Positions 1 through 11,474 of a stretch of DNA of 64,000 nucleotides are shown piece by piece (positions within the stretch are counted from its first letter, which is position 1; every line of letters begins with the position of its first letter). This stretch comes from Seiridium cupressi (Eukaryota; Ascomycota; Sordariomycetes; Amphisphaeriales; Sporocadaceae). The position numbers and the translations under genes were made by a program. The stretch covers positions 62,001 through 126,000 of the forward strand of contig JARVKI010000061.1 of assembly GCA_036674765.1 (NCBI GenBank). Direction: 5' to 3'. Under the pieces are notes generated by a model. It did not search any database and was not told the DNA's origin. It worked only from the letters and a program-made list of their open reading frames with translations.

Positions 1-277
1 ACACTGAAGTGGGTGTAGTTCAGGTCGTAGTAGGGGTTGAAGTCGGAGGCTAAGCCCAGGTTGATGGCACTGACGGGCAGAGCAGGGAGATTGTTGAACT
101 AGCATGTGGTCAGTATTTTCACCACAAACGTAACTTCAGATGGATTACGTTGGCGACTCTTCGTCCGGCAGAACATGTCAAAGCTCTGGGCTCGACCGGG
201 GCTCTCGCCTCGATCGCAGCGCCGGAGGCGACCTGTAGGCCGCAGGCAAGGAGGATGGCTGATGGGGAGAAGCGCAT
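1..277 (-). CDS. Secreted protein of unknown function, 5' part only
   Basis: The gene runs off the left edge of the window, so only its N-terminal part is visible. The ATG at 277 opens a classic secretory signal peptide (MRFSPSAILLACGLQVASG, then AAIEARAP). Exon 1 ends at 149 in frame. A 50-bp intron (148-99) starts with GTAATC and ends with an ATACTGAC-like branch site and TAG, and exon 2 (98 to the edge) continues in phase 0 with a Tyr/Asn/Leu-rich stretch (FNPYYDLNYTHFSV). The joined reading is open for about 75 codons. Small secreted proteins of this kind are common in plant-associated fungi, but I recognise no family and do not assign a function. The donor is weaker than usual; without splicing the frame stays open for longer, so the intron is a likely call and not a certain one. 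Confidence 0.5.
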
Positions 278-1844
278 TTTGCCGTCCGGAGAAAGAGTGA
301 CTGAATATTGGAATAAATGAGTGTAGAAGAAGGTATGCTGCGCGGGGTTGTGTTAGATGTGGATCAACAGAGACCCTTGGACACAGCTTCATATATACAA
401 TCATCGCACAGAAGGTATTTCAAGTTTTAGTCACTTACTTCTGCCCAGCCCAGATATCGCCAAAGAAGGTTTGCTATTGCTCTCCAGAAACCCTGCTGGA
501 GGCATTATTTTGCATTGAACCTTTTTCATTCATTGCTCATTACGGGATAGAGCAGCCTTCTTTCTCTGAAACCGAAGCGTAAAACGGTTCTTTAGCCAGT
601 TGGTGTATAGCGCTTTCGGCAACTTAGCTCATAGGCTCAGCCCTATGTTTCAGAACAAACTGCAGACTGTTAGACCAGGAACACGGAACAAATTCTCACA
701 TGAGCAAGACTCAAAGGTAGGGTTTATACTAGAAGCATTATCTTCCCGTGCGAGATAGGAAGTAATAAGAACTGTGGCAGGTAAAATAATGCTAGCACAC
801 GCGGAATCTTGACTGTGTATTGAGTTCCCGGGCCATGGGCTTGTTCCAATTGGCTGAAAGCTCGAACAAGGGCGAATCTGGACGCTGGACATTGCAACTT
901 ACAAAAAGCAAATGTCGAGCCGCCCGTGAGTGTATGCACAATGTCTCACTGCCCCTGAGTAGCAGGCCAATGCCCTCAGAGGCGGATATTACATCCCTTA
1001 CCGTATATATCATTTTGGCTTAAGCTTACACAGAGAGTTGTCTTAAGAAGTTTAATGAGCGGCAAGTCCAATCAGCTCGGTTTAGACGGCACTTGGGTTG
1101 ATAAGGGCCGCTGTTACCACCAGTCATATTTTGGAACCACAGTACGAGAGCACGCATCCGACCTGGCCATTGCTACATGGCTCCATTACACATTGGAGGT
1201 CCAGAGGCCACAGCGCCATGACTGTACCGAAATTCCAAGCATGTTGTCTTGGATATGGGGCTGCGCTACATAGTATTTTGCTTACAATTCATACTCGGCC
1301 ATCTTTAATCAGTTAGGTTGATCACAGGGTAAGGTTAGTTCCATGTTGTACCAGACAGAAACCGCGAGCATGCCAATTGCTTAGGATAAGGCGTTTTACT
1401 TGTCAAGTACCCGTCTTTATCGCGACGAATTTGTTGCAGGTTTGGCCTAGAGAACAAAGAGTGCAGCGTGATCAGACGTATTGTGCTACCTCAGCTTCCA
1501 ACCCATCTTGGAAAAGGTAGCTTCGAGTGGTGAAACTCCGATGTACTCTGTCCATAAGCCATGGGCTTCAGACAGAATTTATCTAAGAAAGCAAGATTGT
1601 ATAGATGTAGCAATGTCCCGTCAACATTCCCAGTGCAGAGAAGTCCAATGTTTGCCCACTCCGCCACTCAGCGCTCCCCTCGGGAAGTCCCAAACCCAGT
1701 ACCTCGGCAGCAGTCTGTCGTAGAGAAAACGCCACTACCGCCATCTTTCGATCCATAGGCAAGCACGCCGGCATGATGTCGGCATGCTAGGCTTAGTGTC
1801 ATTGTCGCAGGAGGATTCGTCGGGAGAGATCGGGCGTTGCCAGC
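278..1844. other. Intergenic, no supported gene
   Basis: This is the spacer between the 5' end of the secreted-protein gene and the 3' end of the YTH gene. Open frames here are short (under 95 codons) on both strands, without domain motifs or plausible splice chains. The first 150 bases upstream of position 277 should hold the promoter of the secreted-protein gene. I see no repeat of note. Confidence 0.6.
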
Positions 1845-3321
1845 TCAAGCTTTCGAGGCCTCGCTGTTCAGCATGCTGATCATGGTGCGACCACAATACT
1901 CATCAAGCTCCTGGCAGTCACGGGAACGAGTGACAGGGAGATCGTCGTTGAGGCTGTTCTTGAGTGCTCGGCTGCGGTCGTCGTCCATCGGCGTCTTTGA
2001 GATCCACTCGATTGTGTACGGCTCGCTGATAGGCCACTTGATAGCAGTCCACCACTTGGGCTTGGGGAGGTCACCCGAAGGGGCGCCGGTCATGCGAGCC
2101 TATTGGTTTGATCGTTAGGCATGATAGTCAGATGTATACCAGATGGTCTATAGTAGGCACTCACGTATCCTTGGAACTTTCGGCTTTGATTAGCACTGAA
2201 GATCAAGATGACATTCTTGCAAGTATTGAATGCCTCAACAAGTTTCTTGGCGTTGTCGTGCTTCGAAGCCCATATGCCATCTTCCATACTGTCTTCGACA
2301 TTCTCGAGGGTGTAGGATTTGATGACAAAAAATCGAGTGTCTGTTTGTAAACAGGTTAGGTCATGTCCCACCGTCTATGAGATATCTTGGGAGACAACGT
2401 ACCGCCTGACTTGCCGAGATCGATGGGTTTGAAGGGAGCGCCGCGATCATCACGATACTCACGTCTCTCGAGGAAGAGATTGTTCTGCTTGACCGAGCGC
2501 TTGACACGGGGCCACTCAGACTTTCGAGTGGGCGTGACAGGACTGCGGTTGCGATCGCGAGCGCCATCATCACGGTGGCCGGATCTGGTGCCAGGAGTCA
2601 GGTATTGCTCCAGCATAGGAGTTTGAGCTTGAGCCTCATAGTCGCCATTGTCAGCGTAGTCGGGGCCGATACTGTTAGCGTATTCCTCGCCACCTATAGG
2701 CCAAGGGTCAATGAAAGGGTCCTCGATCTAGTAACGATGTTCATGTGTGTAATTACCATTGTACTGTCCAGCGGACTCATGAAAGCCATCGCGACTGCCA
2801 TAGTGATTGTCACCAAAGGAGAATGGAGCACCAGCAGTTTGAGTGGCGTAAGTGTTGGTGAGAGGGGCTGCCTCGATGGTGGGTTGGACGGTATGGAGTG
2901 AATCTGTGTGCTGAGCACGAGGGTACTTCTGTTCGAACTGGCGAAGCTTCTCCTCTTCGGCCTCTAGGGCGGCTCGTTGCTGCTGTACATGGCGCAAAGT
3001 TCGATGGTAAGCGAGCTTCTCGTCTCGATATCGTACATCGTGCCAGTTTGTGAACTCGAGCCAGTCTTCCATGTCCTGGTTGGAAGCGACGACTTGAGTC
3101 TCGGGCTTTCCAGCCTGGCCAGATGTTGCAGCTGCTTGTGTGAGCTACTTGTTGTAAATGAGAACAAGAGGAAGACACTAACGTTCGAAAGCCGTGTGGC
3201 CACTGGGACCACCGTTGTAATCTTGATCTATGATAGTAGTAAGCCTAGTGATCTAACTCAGTTCCATTTTGATGTAGCGCTTACCATAGGCCTCAAAAGA
3301 GGCAGGCGGCGAGGTGGCCAT
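1845..3321 (-). CDS. YTH-domain RNA-binding protein (m6A reader, YTHDC1-like)
   Basis: Six exons (3321-3285, 3227-3183, 3131-2757, 2693-2403, 2340-2165, 2099-1845) join in frame to 392 residues. The C-terminal half is a YTH domain: RFFVIKSYTLENVEDSM, GIWAS, KKLVEAF, NVILIFSANQSRKFQGY, then WPISEPYTIEWISK and the closing CRDCQE-like element. The family binds N6-methyladenosine in RNA with an aromatic cage; the Trp of GIWAS and the Trp of the KWPI strand are the visible candidates. The order of elements and the NVILIFSxNQSxKFQGYARM wording resemble the YTHDC1 branch more than the YTHDF branch. The N-terminal half has a coiled-coil-like Glu/Arg segment (LAYHRTLRHVQQQRAALEAE) and an Arg-rich basic linker. 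Each intron has a GT donor and an AG acceptor, and the phases agree. The role (mRNA fate or meiotic RNA control) is inferred from family members. Confidence 0.9.
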
Positions 3322-3823
3322 GTTGTCGTATGCTAGTGATTCGGTGTAGAAGTCAGTGTGAATACTCGGTATGAAAAGTGTGAGAAGAGGGCAAGGCACT
3401 TACGAAGGAAAATCCTCCAGGACGAGGATGTGGAGTGTGAGTGCTTTTTGGGAAGAGGAATGTGAGTTTCGATGGGGATGTGGGAGAAGTTTCACAGAGA
3501 AATAAGAAGAAAGGGTTTTCCCGTTTATATATTAGAGGAGGAACAATCGTATTGATCAAGATTATCTACCTTGCCGTAACTGACACCTTCATCAATCTAC
3601 CATAAGTTCGTGATGGCAGACAATATAACACGTCAATCACCATCGATTCATCATATCTTACTAACGTTCACCGCAGGGGGGAGCATTCACAACAGGGTAG
3701 GAACAATTGCCACAGGGGAGGAGCGTTCGCCACAGGGGAGAATAAATTGCCTTTATGGGTCAAACAATTGGCCCCTGTAACTTTATATCATCATCTGGGG
3801 TAAAAAACCCCCGCCTGGGTTGG

Positions 3824-3863
<40 letters not shown>

Positions 3864-4662
3864 CATTTAGTATTCAATCTGGACGGTTGTCGTGAATACA
3901 TATATATGGTGGAAATAATTGTGAGTCGTCGGAGGTCAAGCTAGAGTAGGTGACAAAGTTGAGACTGAAGTCGCCGATTAAAATTGGAGGAGAGGCGACG
4001 AGTCCTGGAACTATAACGGTGTTTCAAAAGCCTAAACCAACGAAAGCAACAAAATTAGCGTCTGTTTGCCGTCGCTCACTAGTGCAGGGCAACGCCGATT
4101 GTGCAAATTCAGCCCAGTACTTGTACAATCGCCGCTGCGTTTGACGTGAATGGATCACACGGCTGCACTTGTCCTTCCTTTCTCTTGGATTATGTTTCAA
4201 CTGTTCAGCTCTGCCTGTGCTTCTGAATGCTACAAGATGGCTTTAGTTTTCCTTGATCTTAATCAGGCGGTGGAAATTGGGAAGAATGGCTAGCCTTTCA
4301 AACATTAAGTCAACTATGGCTGAACTGCCCTATGGCTAGTATAACAAGACCATAGCGTCCCCACTAAGATTTATTGCTCTTCGCCCACTTTTCCAAATAG
4401 GAAGCCCTCTCACGATGATCGACTGTATGATACTTCCCAAAAATGTGCTGCAAAAATTAGGATTTGCCTTGAGCTGAAATTGCAACAACAAAAGAAAGGC
4501 CAACTTTTCTTGAAATGGATTTACTTTCCTGGTTATAGTGACTTCAAGAACGTATAATGGTACGTAGCTGGTATCTAGTGTACCGGGTTCTGATGACAAG
4601 AGTTCACCATTAAATAGGCCACTGAACGGACAAAGTAAACGACATAAGAGTCAAAAGATAAA
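3322..4662. other. Intergenic with imperfect GC-box repeats
   Basis: This holds the promoter side of the YTH gene. From 3674 to 3780 a motif like CACAGGGGAGGA recurs three to four times at roughly 20-30 base spacing, alternating with AACAATTGCC or AATAAATTGCC. A poly(A) tract follows. No ORF with recognisable content was found in the remainder up to the 5S gene. Confidence 0.5.
3829..3857 (+). repeat. Poly(A) tract, 29 A
   Basis: An uninterrupted run of about 29 adenines sits in gene-free DNA just downstream of the short GGGGAG repeats. It could be the tail of a decayed retroposed sequence inserted on the plus strand or a simple mononucleotide repeat. I cannot see a clear target-site duplication. 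Confidence 0.8.
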
Positions 4663-4781
4663 ACATACAACACCGGGGATTCCCCAGTCGTCACCGACCT
4701 GAGTACTAATCCAGCGATTCCCAGCTTATCTAGGGCAGAGCGGACGGGATGCCGAGCTTTCTAGGATCTATGGTCGTATGT
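4663..4781 (-). rRNA. 5S ribosomal RNA
   Basis: On the minus strand a 119-nt block begins ACATACGACCATAG and ends GGTGTTGTATGT followed directly by TTTT. The ends pair as helix I of 5S rRNA. The internal control region is recognisable, with CATCCCGTCCGCTCTG, GGATTAGTACTCAGG and GGTCGGTGACGACTGGGGAA as in fungal 5S genes. The length matches the usual 118-120 nt. The T-run immediately after the 3' end is the RNA polymerase III terminator. As in many filamentous ascomycetes the gene stands alone in otherwise gene-free DNA, not inside the rDNA repeat. Loop bases in the middle (TAGATAAGCTGGGAATCGC) are compatible with a functional copy, though I cannot compare it with the major 5S type of this genome. 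Confidence 0.93.
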
Positions 4782-7320
4782 GCTCATAGTTTGTCGAAAA
4801 GAAGGATATATCACGGTTTGGCTATTCACAGAATGTCGACGGCTAGCACCTGCTTCACCCGCAGGTCGCTGGTGGCCAGCTGCCTCACATCTGGCTGCCA
4901 GGAGAGAACAGCCAGTGGAGTTTTAGATACAAGATTTTCACCGGTCGCAATCACGGATGGCAGCCACACATACAATACGAGACACATGCTAATCTACTGC
5001 TACCCATCTGCTTGACACAGAAGGTTTTTCCCTCCAGCGATTGTGGTATGACTATGTAGTCTATTTAGCGAGCTAGGTAGCACGAATAAAAACACACGTC
5101 TAATAAAAATGTATCGCTCAGACTTCTGGGGATGTATCAAGCAGCGCTTTTACGGGCATTCCTGATGGTATATGCGTCTAACACGCTCGTACCATCTGTC
5201 CCTCGTTTTCAGGAATACCTTCGTACCGAGATAATTATCAGCAAAATAAGGACGGTTTGAGAAAATGACAGCCATCTTCGCATGCTGCATGGTTGGCCGA
5301 AGAGTCGGAAAATCGGGAAGCCAGCGGATTGGTAGGTCCCGCCGCTGCCGCCTGAACAATTTTTGTCCGCTCGCTCTGATCATCCGCAACGTGGAAGCAA
5401 GGATCATGGTATCGCTGCATTAAAGACAGATTTGCCTCAGTGAAAATTGAAGGTATTAGATCATGTCACCCTGCGGATTTATCACATCGATATGGCCATT
5501 ATAGAGCCAGTAAAATCATTAGCTGGACCATAGTTGTAATTTGAGAAGCTTTAGCAAATCAACGAGCAAGTAACGAGAAGTAAGTCGACCTAGGAAATGA
5601 AGTGTTTCTTTCGTGGAGCTAATTGACCGTATATAAGTATTGTGGTCCGGTGAATGTGATTGCGAAGTTCTAAGAACGCAAAGTTCAATGTTACTTTTGG
5701 TCGGTTGTGCTGCCTCTCGACGTTATCAGGTTTCCACTAAGGCTAGCTCTTATAATGTCCAATTTTGCGAAAATAGTTAGAGGGTAATTCCGCTGTCCAT
5801 AGCAAACAAATTTCAAGGTCTTGAAGATAATTGGGAATTACATAGATCTCTGGTTTAATTACGCTATGGCAACCGGTCAAATTAAAGCATGGATAGCGGT
5901 TCTGAAAAGTGTCACAAACAATGCCACCACCTGGGCTAGAATATCTATTAATAAAGTAATAATAGAACAAAAGGCTAATAAACAGAATAATATAATCTAT
6001 CTTTATTAAAAGAGAGATTGTAAACTTATTAAGGATGACAGAACTGAAAAAAGTCTCGATGGTTATTTCTGAGCAGATTCCATTTCTTAAAAAACAAAAA
6101 TAAAATCTACACAATCTGAAGCGTTTTGGCATGACTAAGATGGTAAGGAGTACATACTATTGTCTACACCTTCTTAGGGATTTAAAAACTACTCGTATCA
6201 GAGTGGGCGATGTGCTTCTTCATGCTAGTTAGTCAATTTGAGAGGTAAGTAATGGTATTTGTGTCCGCGTTCATAATACTACAGTAGGGACAAACACTAT
6301 GATGAGCAATGAAAAATCAGTCACCGGTGTATTGCACACCCTTCCATTAAGCTCAGGTAAACGCCCAATATTGCCGCAGGTTGTAGTAGCCGTTTCCCTC
6401 GAATTTGATGGTTGACATCTAGGATGCCTCAGGACAAACCACATCCATTCACGCACCTAATTCAGAAGTAACACAATGACTCATGATAGTGATGAAATGT
6501 TGCCTAGAGCAACATGTCATCGAGTATCTGGAATAATCTGCTCTAGATACAAGGGGTTGTGTTGGTTTGCATCTTAGCGACACGGCTCTACCTATGTCAG
6601 TTATCATGTCCGGATTTCTTCCGAATTGTTCGCGGTACTCCGTAAGTTTATTACTGACAATGATGACTATGCTGTTGAGTCTTATAACGTAGCTCTGAAC
6701 GAAAGTTACATCGTCATCTGGTCAGTCCACGTCGCTCCACCGATTCATGGCACCAGTTTATGTCATACTCGATGCTAAACCAGCCCCATCGTTCTCACTA
6801 AAAACGACCCTTCACAGTTGTGTATACATGGCGCGTACAGTTGTTGCATTCGAGACGGTAGGTTGTTTGTTGTACGTAATGGGTAGTCTCATGGACGTCG
6901 TGGGACAAGAGTGAAACCATACATGTTGCATTTTCATCACGCAGCAGGCTGAGATGTCACTTAGAAGGCGGTTTCAGGAAATTCATAATTCCATGGGCGG
7001 AAAGGTCGAACTGTGATTCTGAACATCGCGTTCGGACAATTTGCTATGTGTCTCACGGTTTACTTAGCAAGTTGAGCCAATCACGAGTCATGCAACGGCC
7101 ATTTCGCTAATATGTTAGCGAATGCAGGACTGCTCTGGAGTTGGTTAACCCCGGCTGCAGTAATTGACGACAATCCCGATGTTGACGTATAAATCGCTCA
7201 ATCCGTTCAGTGGCCGGAGAATCTCGCAGCAAATACGGTAAATGCGAAAAGGAGATGATGTAAAGGCCGGCGCTCCAATCACGCCCGTACTCCTCCAGGC
7301 CTCGAACCACCCCACTGCCG
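4782..7320. other. Gene-poor, AT-rich DNA
   Basis: No supported gene. The stretch 5740-6130 is strongly AT-rich with runs of TTATTA/AATAAT on both strands, unlike the coding DNA around it, which fits an old repeat decayed by C-to-T mutation. The longest open frame here (minus strand, 5743-6132) is composed of Phe, Ile, Leu and Tyr codons expected from such composition and is not credible as a gene. Confidence 0.5.
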
Positions 7321-7500
7321 TTATCTTTTCTCCGCGGTGCCACGCTACTCATGTGCCTCTCAAGCCAAGCTGTCCTCTAATTGGCCGCTTCGTCCCCTAA
7401 CGTCGGTCCTTATCAGGATCAGCTTTGTCACTTTCGCAACCTCAGAGCGCGCTCTCTAAACCGTGGAAATGCATGATGCAGTTCCGACTCCCCAGATAAG
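7320..7500 (+). promoter_or_regulatory. Nitrogen-control region of niiA: NirA site and GATA sites
   Basis: CTCCGCGG at 7330-7337 matches the binding consensus of the nitrate-specific activator NirA/NIT4 (CTCCGHGG). GATA core elements, targets of the nitrogen regulators AreA/NIT2, flank it: GTTATC at 7320-7325, CTTATC at 7409-7414 and GATAAG at 7495-7500. A CCAAT box lies at 7513-7517. The cluster sits about 400-580 bases upstream of the niiA start. The combination is the known architecture of nitrate-assimilation promoters in Aspergillus and Neurospora; that it works here is inferred. Confidence 0.7.
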
Positions 7501-7899
7501 TCGGCGAGCTGGCCAATAGGCGCCTCCCTCTCGCGGCTGTAGTCAGCCCTTCTGTTGCGCAGTTATTGGTGAGAGCGCTAGAGCATCAAGCCCGGAGATG
7601 CTGATCTCTGAGCTTGACCAGAAATCCAGTTGGGCAAGTATGTATCAATAGACGTCTTTTGGCCATTGCGGGATTCAAGTTGAGTTTTGTGTTTCTCCTC
7701 TCTTCTCTTCTCAGTCAATTTCGCATCTTTAGTTCTATGCATTCCTTGTGATACCCCAATCCGTTCCACCATTACACGGCCTCCTATCACAGTGAAGTGA
7801 GTGGTCAAGGCGGTCTGGTCGTCTTAGATACCGCTTCAAGGCTGCGACGCACCAGCGCACCCAGAACGTGATCTCGTACCACAAACACTGCCAAACACA

Positions 7900-10800
7900 A
7901 TGGCGGCCGGTTCAAGAAAAAAGCTCGTCGTTGTTGGACTGGGAATGGTTGGTGTGGCTTTCATGTGAGTACATCCACACTAAATCATCAGTCATACCTG
8001 TCGCTGAGTCTTTCGCGCAGTGAAAAGGTCTTGAAACTAGATGCCCGGGGTCGTGAGTACGACATCGTAGTGATCGGCGAAGAGCCGCATCTCGCATACA
8101 ATCGCGTGGGCCTCACAAGCTTTTTCGACCACCGCAAAGTTGAGAATCTCTATTTGAACCCACAAGACTGGGTATGTTCCCATCGTCACTGCAAAAGTCT
8201 CCACAGTATACTAAACATTGCGTAGTACGCATCACATGCGCCAGAGAATAAACTAGGATATCATTTGAACACCTTGGTTACCAAAATCGACCCCGAGAGC
8301 AAGACTGTGGCCTGCTCAAATGGCGACGTCGTTACATATGATATTCTAGTCCTGGCAACCGGCTCAGATGCCGTCCTTCCAAGACATACACCAGGCCACG
8401 ATGCCAAAGGCGTCTTCGTCTACCGAACGATAGATGACCTGCAGAGGCTCATTGAATTCGGCGAGAAGCAGAAAGGGACGGTTGGCACCGTTGTCGGTGG
8501 TGGTCTGCTAGGTCTGGAAGCTGCCAAGGCCATGATGGACCTTGAATGCTTCAGCAAAATCAAGTTGATCGAGCGAAACCGATGGGTTCTGAGCAGACAA
8601 CTAGACCAAGATGCTGGTGGCCTGGTCGTGGAGAAAGTCACGGATCTGGGCGTTGACATACTGCTAAGCAAGCGCGTTGGCAAGGTGAAAACTGACGAAG
8701 GCAACAATGTCACTGGCGTAGTCTTCGAGGACGGCGAGCAGATGGATTGCTCGACTATCTGCTTTGCTATCGGAGTGCGGCCGCGCGACTCACTGGCCCG
8801 AAGCGCCGGGATCAAGTGTGCTGATCGAGGAGGTGGTATCATCGTCAACGATGACCTGAGCACAAATATCCCAGATGTCTACGCCATTGGCGAGTGTGCA
8901 AGCTGGCAAAATCAGACTTTCGGTTTGATTGCTCCTGGTATTGAAATGGCCGATGTGCTTTCCTTCAATCTCACACAAGCCAAGCTACACCAGCCCAGAG
9001 CTTTCAAACGTCCGGATCTGAGCACAAAACTCAAGCTACTTGGGGTCGACGTGGCTAGTTTCGGTGACTTCTTCGCAGATCGCGACGGACCTAGCCATCT
9101 GCCTGTGCGAGCAGCCAGAAAGAAGTCCGAGGAGCAAAGTGCGCTCAAGACTATCGTCAAGGGCCCACCGGCACACTCTGTGAAGGCACTCACATACAAG
9201 GACCCTTTTCAGGCCGTTTACAAAAAATACCTCTTTACCACTGATGGTAAATACCTACTCGGTGGCATGATGATCGGTGATACCAGCGATTATATCAAAC
9301 TAGTACCATTGGTCAAGAACCAAAAACCACTTGACATGCCACCAGCACAACTCATTCTCGGCGCCAAGAAAGAAGGCGAAGATGAAGGTGATGACCTGGA
9401 CGACGACACACAGATTTGCTCCTGCCACAACGTCACGAAGGGAGATGTAGTCAATGTCGTCAAGGACGAGTCTTGCAAGACCCTCGGCGACGTCAAGGCG
9501 TGCACAAAGGCCGGCACTGGCTGTGGTGGCTGTATGCCACTGGTCACCACCATCTTCAACAAGACCATGAGGGACATGGGCGCTGAGGTCACGAACTACC
9601 TCTGCTCTCATTTCAGCTACTCACGAGCCGATCTCTACAACATCATCATGGTGAAGCGCTTGAAGACGATGCAGGACGTTATGCGCGAGGCCGGCAACGA
9701 CAAGGAAGCCGAGGGGTGCGAGGCCTGCAAGCCTGCTGTGGCCAGCGTGTTTGCCAGCTTATGGAACAGGCATGTCATGGATCGCACCACTCACGGTCTG
9801 CAAGAAACAAACGATCGCTTCTTAGGCAACATCCAGCGCAATGGCACATTTTCCGTGATCCCGAGAGTATCAGCTGGTGAGATTACGCCGGACAAGCTCA
9901 TCGTCATCGGTCAGGTGGCCAAGAAATATGGTCTCTACACCAAGATTACCGGTGGCCAGCGTATCGACATGTTTGGTGCCAAGAAGCAGGATCTGCTTGC
10001 CATCTGGAAGGAGCTAGTTGACGCAGGTATGGAGAGTGGACATGCATATGCCAAGTCTCTGAGAACGGTCAAGAGCTGTGTTGGTACCACATGGTGCAGA
10101 TACGGCATCGGTGACAGTGTGGGTATGGCTGTGCGGCTTGAGGAACGTTACAAGAGTATTCGTGCTCCGCACAAGATCAAGGGTGGTGTCTCTGGATGTG
10201 TGAGAGAATGCGCTGAGGCACAGAACAAGGAGTAAGTAGTCCTACCATGCCCGTGCTCATATCCATCGTCCACAAAACTAACCTGTCAACCCAGTTTTGG
10301 TCTGATAGCTTCCGACAAAGGCTTCAACATCTTCGTAGCTGGTAACGGTGGCGCCAAGCCCAAACACTCCGAGCTTCTCGCCAAGGACGTGCCCCCAGCG
10401 GAGGTGATCCCCATTCTTGACCGTTACCTCATGTTCTACATCCGGACGGCCGACAAGCTCCAGCGCACAGCGCGGTGGATCGAACAGCTCCCCGGGGGCC
10501 TCAAGTATCTCCAAGAAGTGGTGCTGCATGACAAGCTCGGGATATGCGCGTCCCTCGAGGCGCAGATGCAAGAGCTTGTCGACTCGTTCTTCGACGAGTG
10601 GGCCGAGGCCATCAACAACCCCGAGATCGCCAAGAAGTTCAAGCAGTTCGCCAATACCGAGGAAGGGCTCGAGAACACAGAACTGGAGCTCGACCGGAGC
10701 CAGCCACGGCCCGTCATGTGGGCCAAGGACTCGGCGGCGGTGGACTTCAAGGGCCTGAAGGAGCGCTGGTCATCAACGACGTGGCAGCCCGTCATCGAGT

Positions 10801-11474
10801 CGTCCTACTTTGCCAAAGCGGACAGCACGCCCAATGGCATCTCGGCCAACATCAAGCGCGGCGACACGCAGCTCGCACTGTGGAGGGTCAGGGGCAAGTA
10901 CTACGCCACGCAGCAGATGTGTCCCCACAAGCGTACCTTTGCGCTGAGCGAAGGTCTCGTCGGCATGGACCCGTCGGCTCCTCCCCCTGCCACCAATACG
11001 AACGCACCACCGTCCCCACCGCCCTCACCCTCCGGCTCAAACACCGACGCCATCACCGGCACCACTGCGACCACATCATCGTCCGAACCATGCGGCGACG
11101 CCAAGTCCCCCTGGGTCTCGTGCCCGTACCACAAGCGTAACTTCGACTTGTCGTCGGGTGACTGCAAGAACGACAGCGAGCTCAGCATCGCGACCTTTGA
11201 GGTGCAGGAACGCGACGACGGGCTGGTGTACATCAAGCTCCCGCCCGTCGAGGAGCTGGACCGCGAGCTCGGCACCAGGAAGTGGATGGTCAAGAAGGGC
11301 GAGGCGGGCGAGGCGCAGTTCGCCGAGCTCGATAAGAAGATCGGATTCAAGGGCCTACGAGCCAAGAAGCCTGGCGTGAGGCCGATGGGCGATGTGAATA
11401 TGCGGAAGCCGGTCGAGGTCATGGCTGGTGGAGGTGGAGGCGGTTGCGGAGGCGGAGGGGGCATTGATTGGTAA
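7900..11474 (+). CDS. niiA: NAD(P)H nitrite reductase, siroheme/4Fe-4S, with Rieske domain
   Basis: Four exons (7900-7964, 8021-8171, 8226-10231, 10295-11474) give 1133 residues, close to the about 1100 of fungal nitrite reductases. The enzyme reduces nitrite to ammonium in the cytosol. Domains in order: an N-terminal FAD/NAD(P) oxidoreductase (VVVGLGMVG near residue 10, [16 protein letters not shown] near 160-175); the BFD-like 2Fe-2S region (CSCHN ... [11 protein letters not shown]); the siroheme/4Fe-4S binding cysteines (SCVGTTWC and GCVREC); and a C-terminal Rieske-type domain (CPHKR ... CPYHKR). Between the two Rieske cysteine pairs there is a Pro/Ser/Thr-rich insert of about 50 residues. 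The tail is glycine-rich with one Cys and ends IDW. Splice phases all agree (65, 151, 2006 and 1180 coding bases). NirA and GATA sites upstream suggest nitrate induction and ammonium repression. No nitrate reductase gene is adjacent. Confidence 0.97.

Noticed and set aside
5743..6132. 129-codon minus-strand Phe/Ile/Tyr-rich frame, membrane-like at first sight
   Set aside because: The composition follows from AT-rich DNA, and there is no family pattern.
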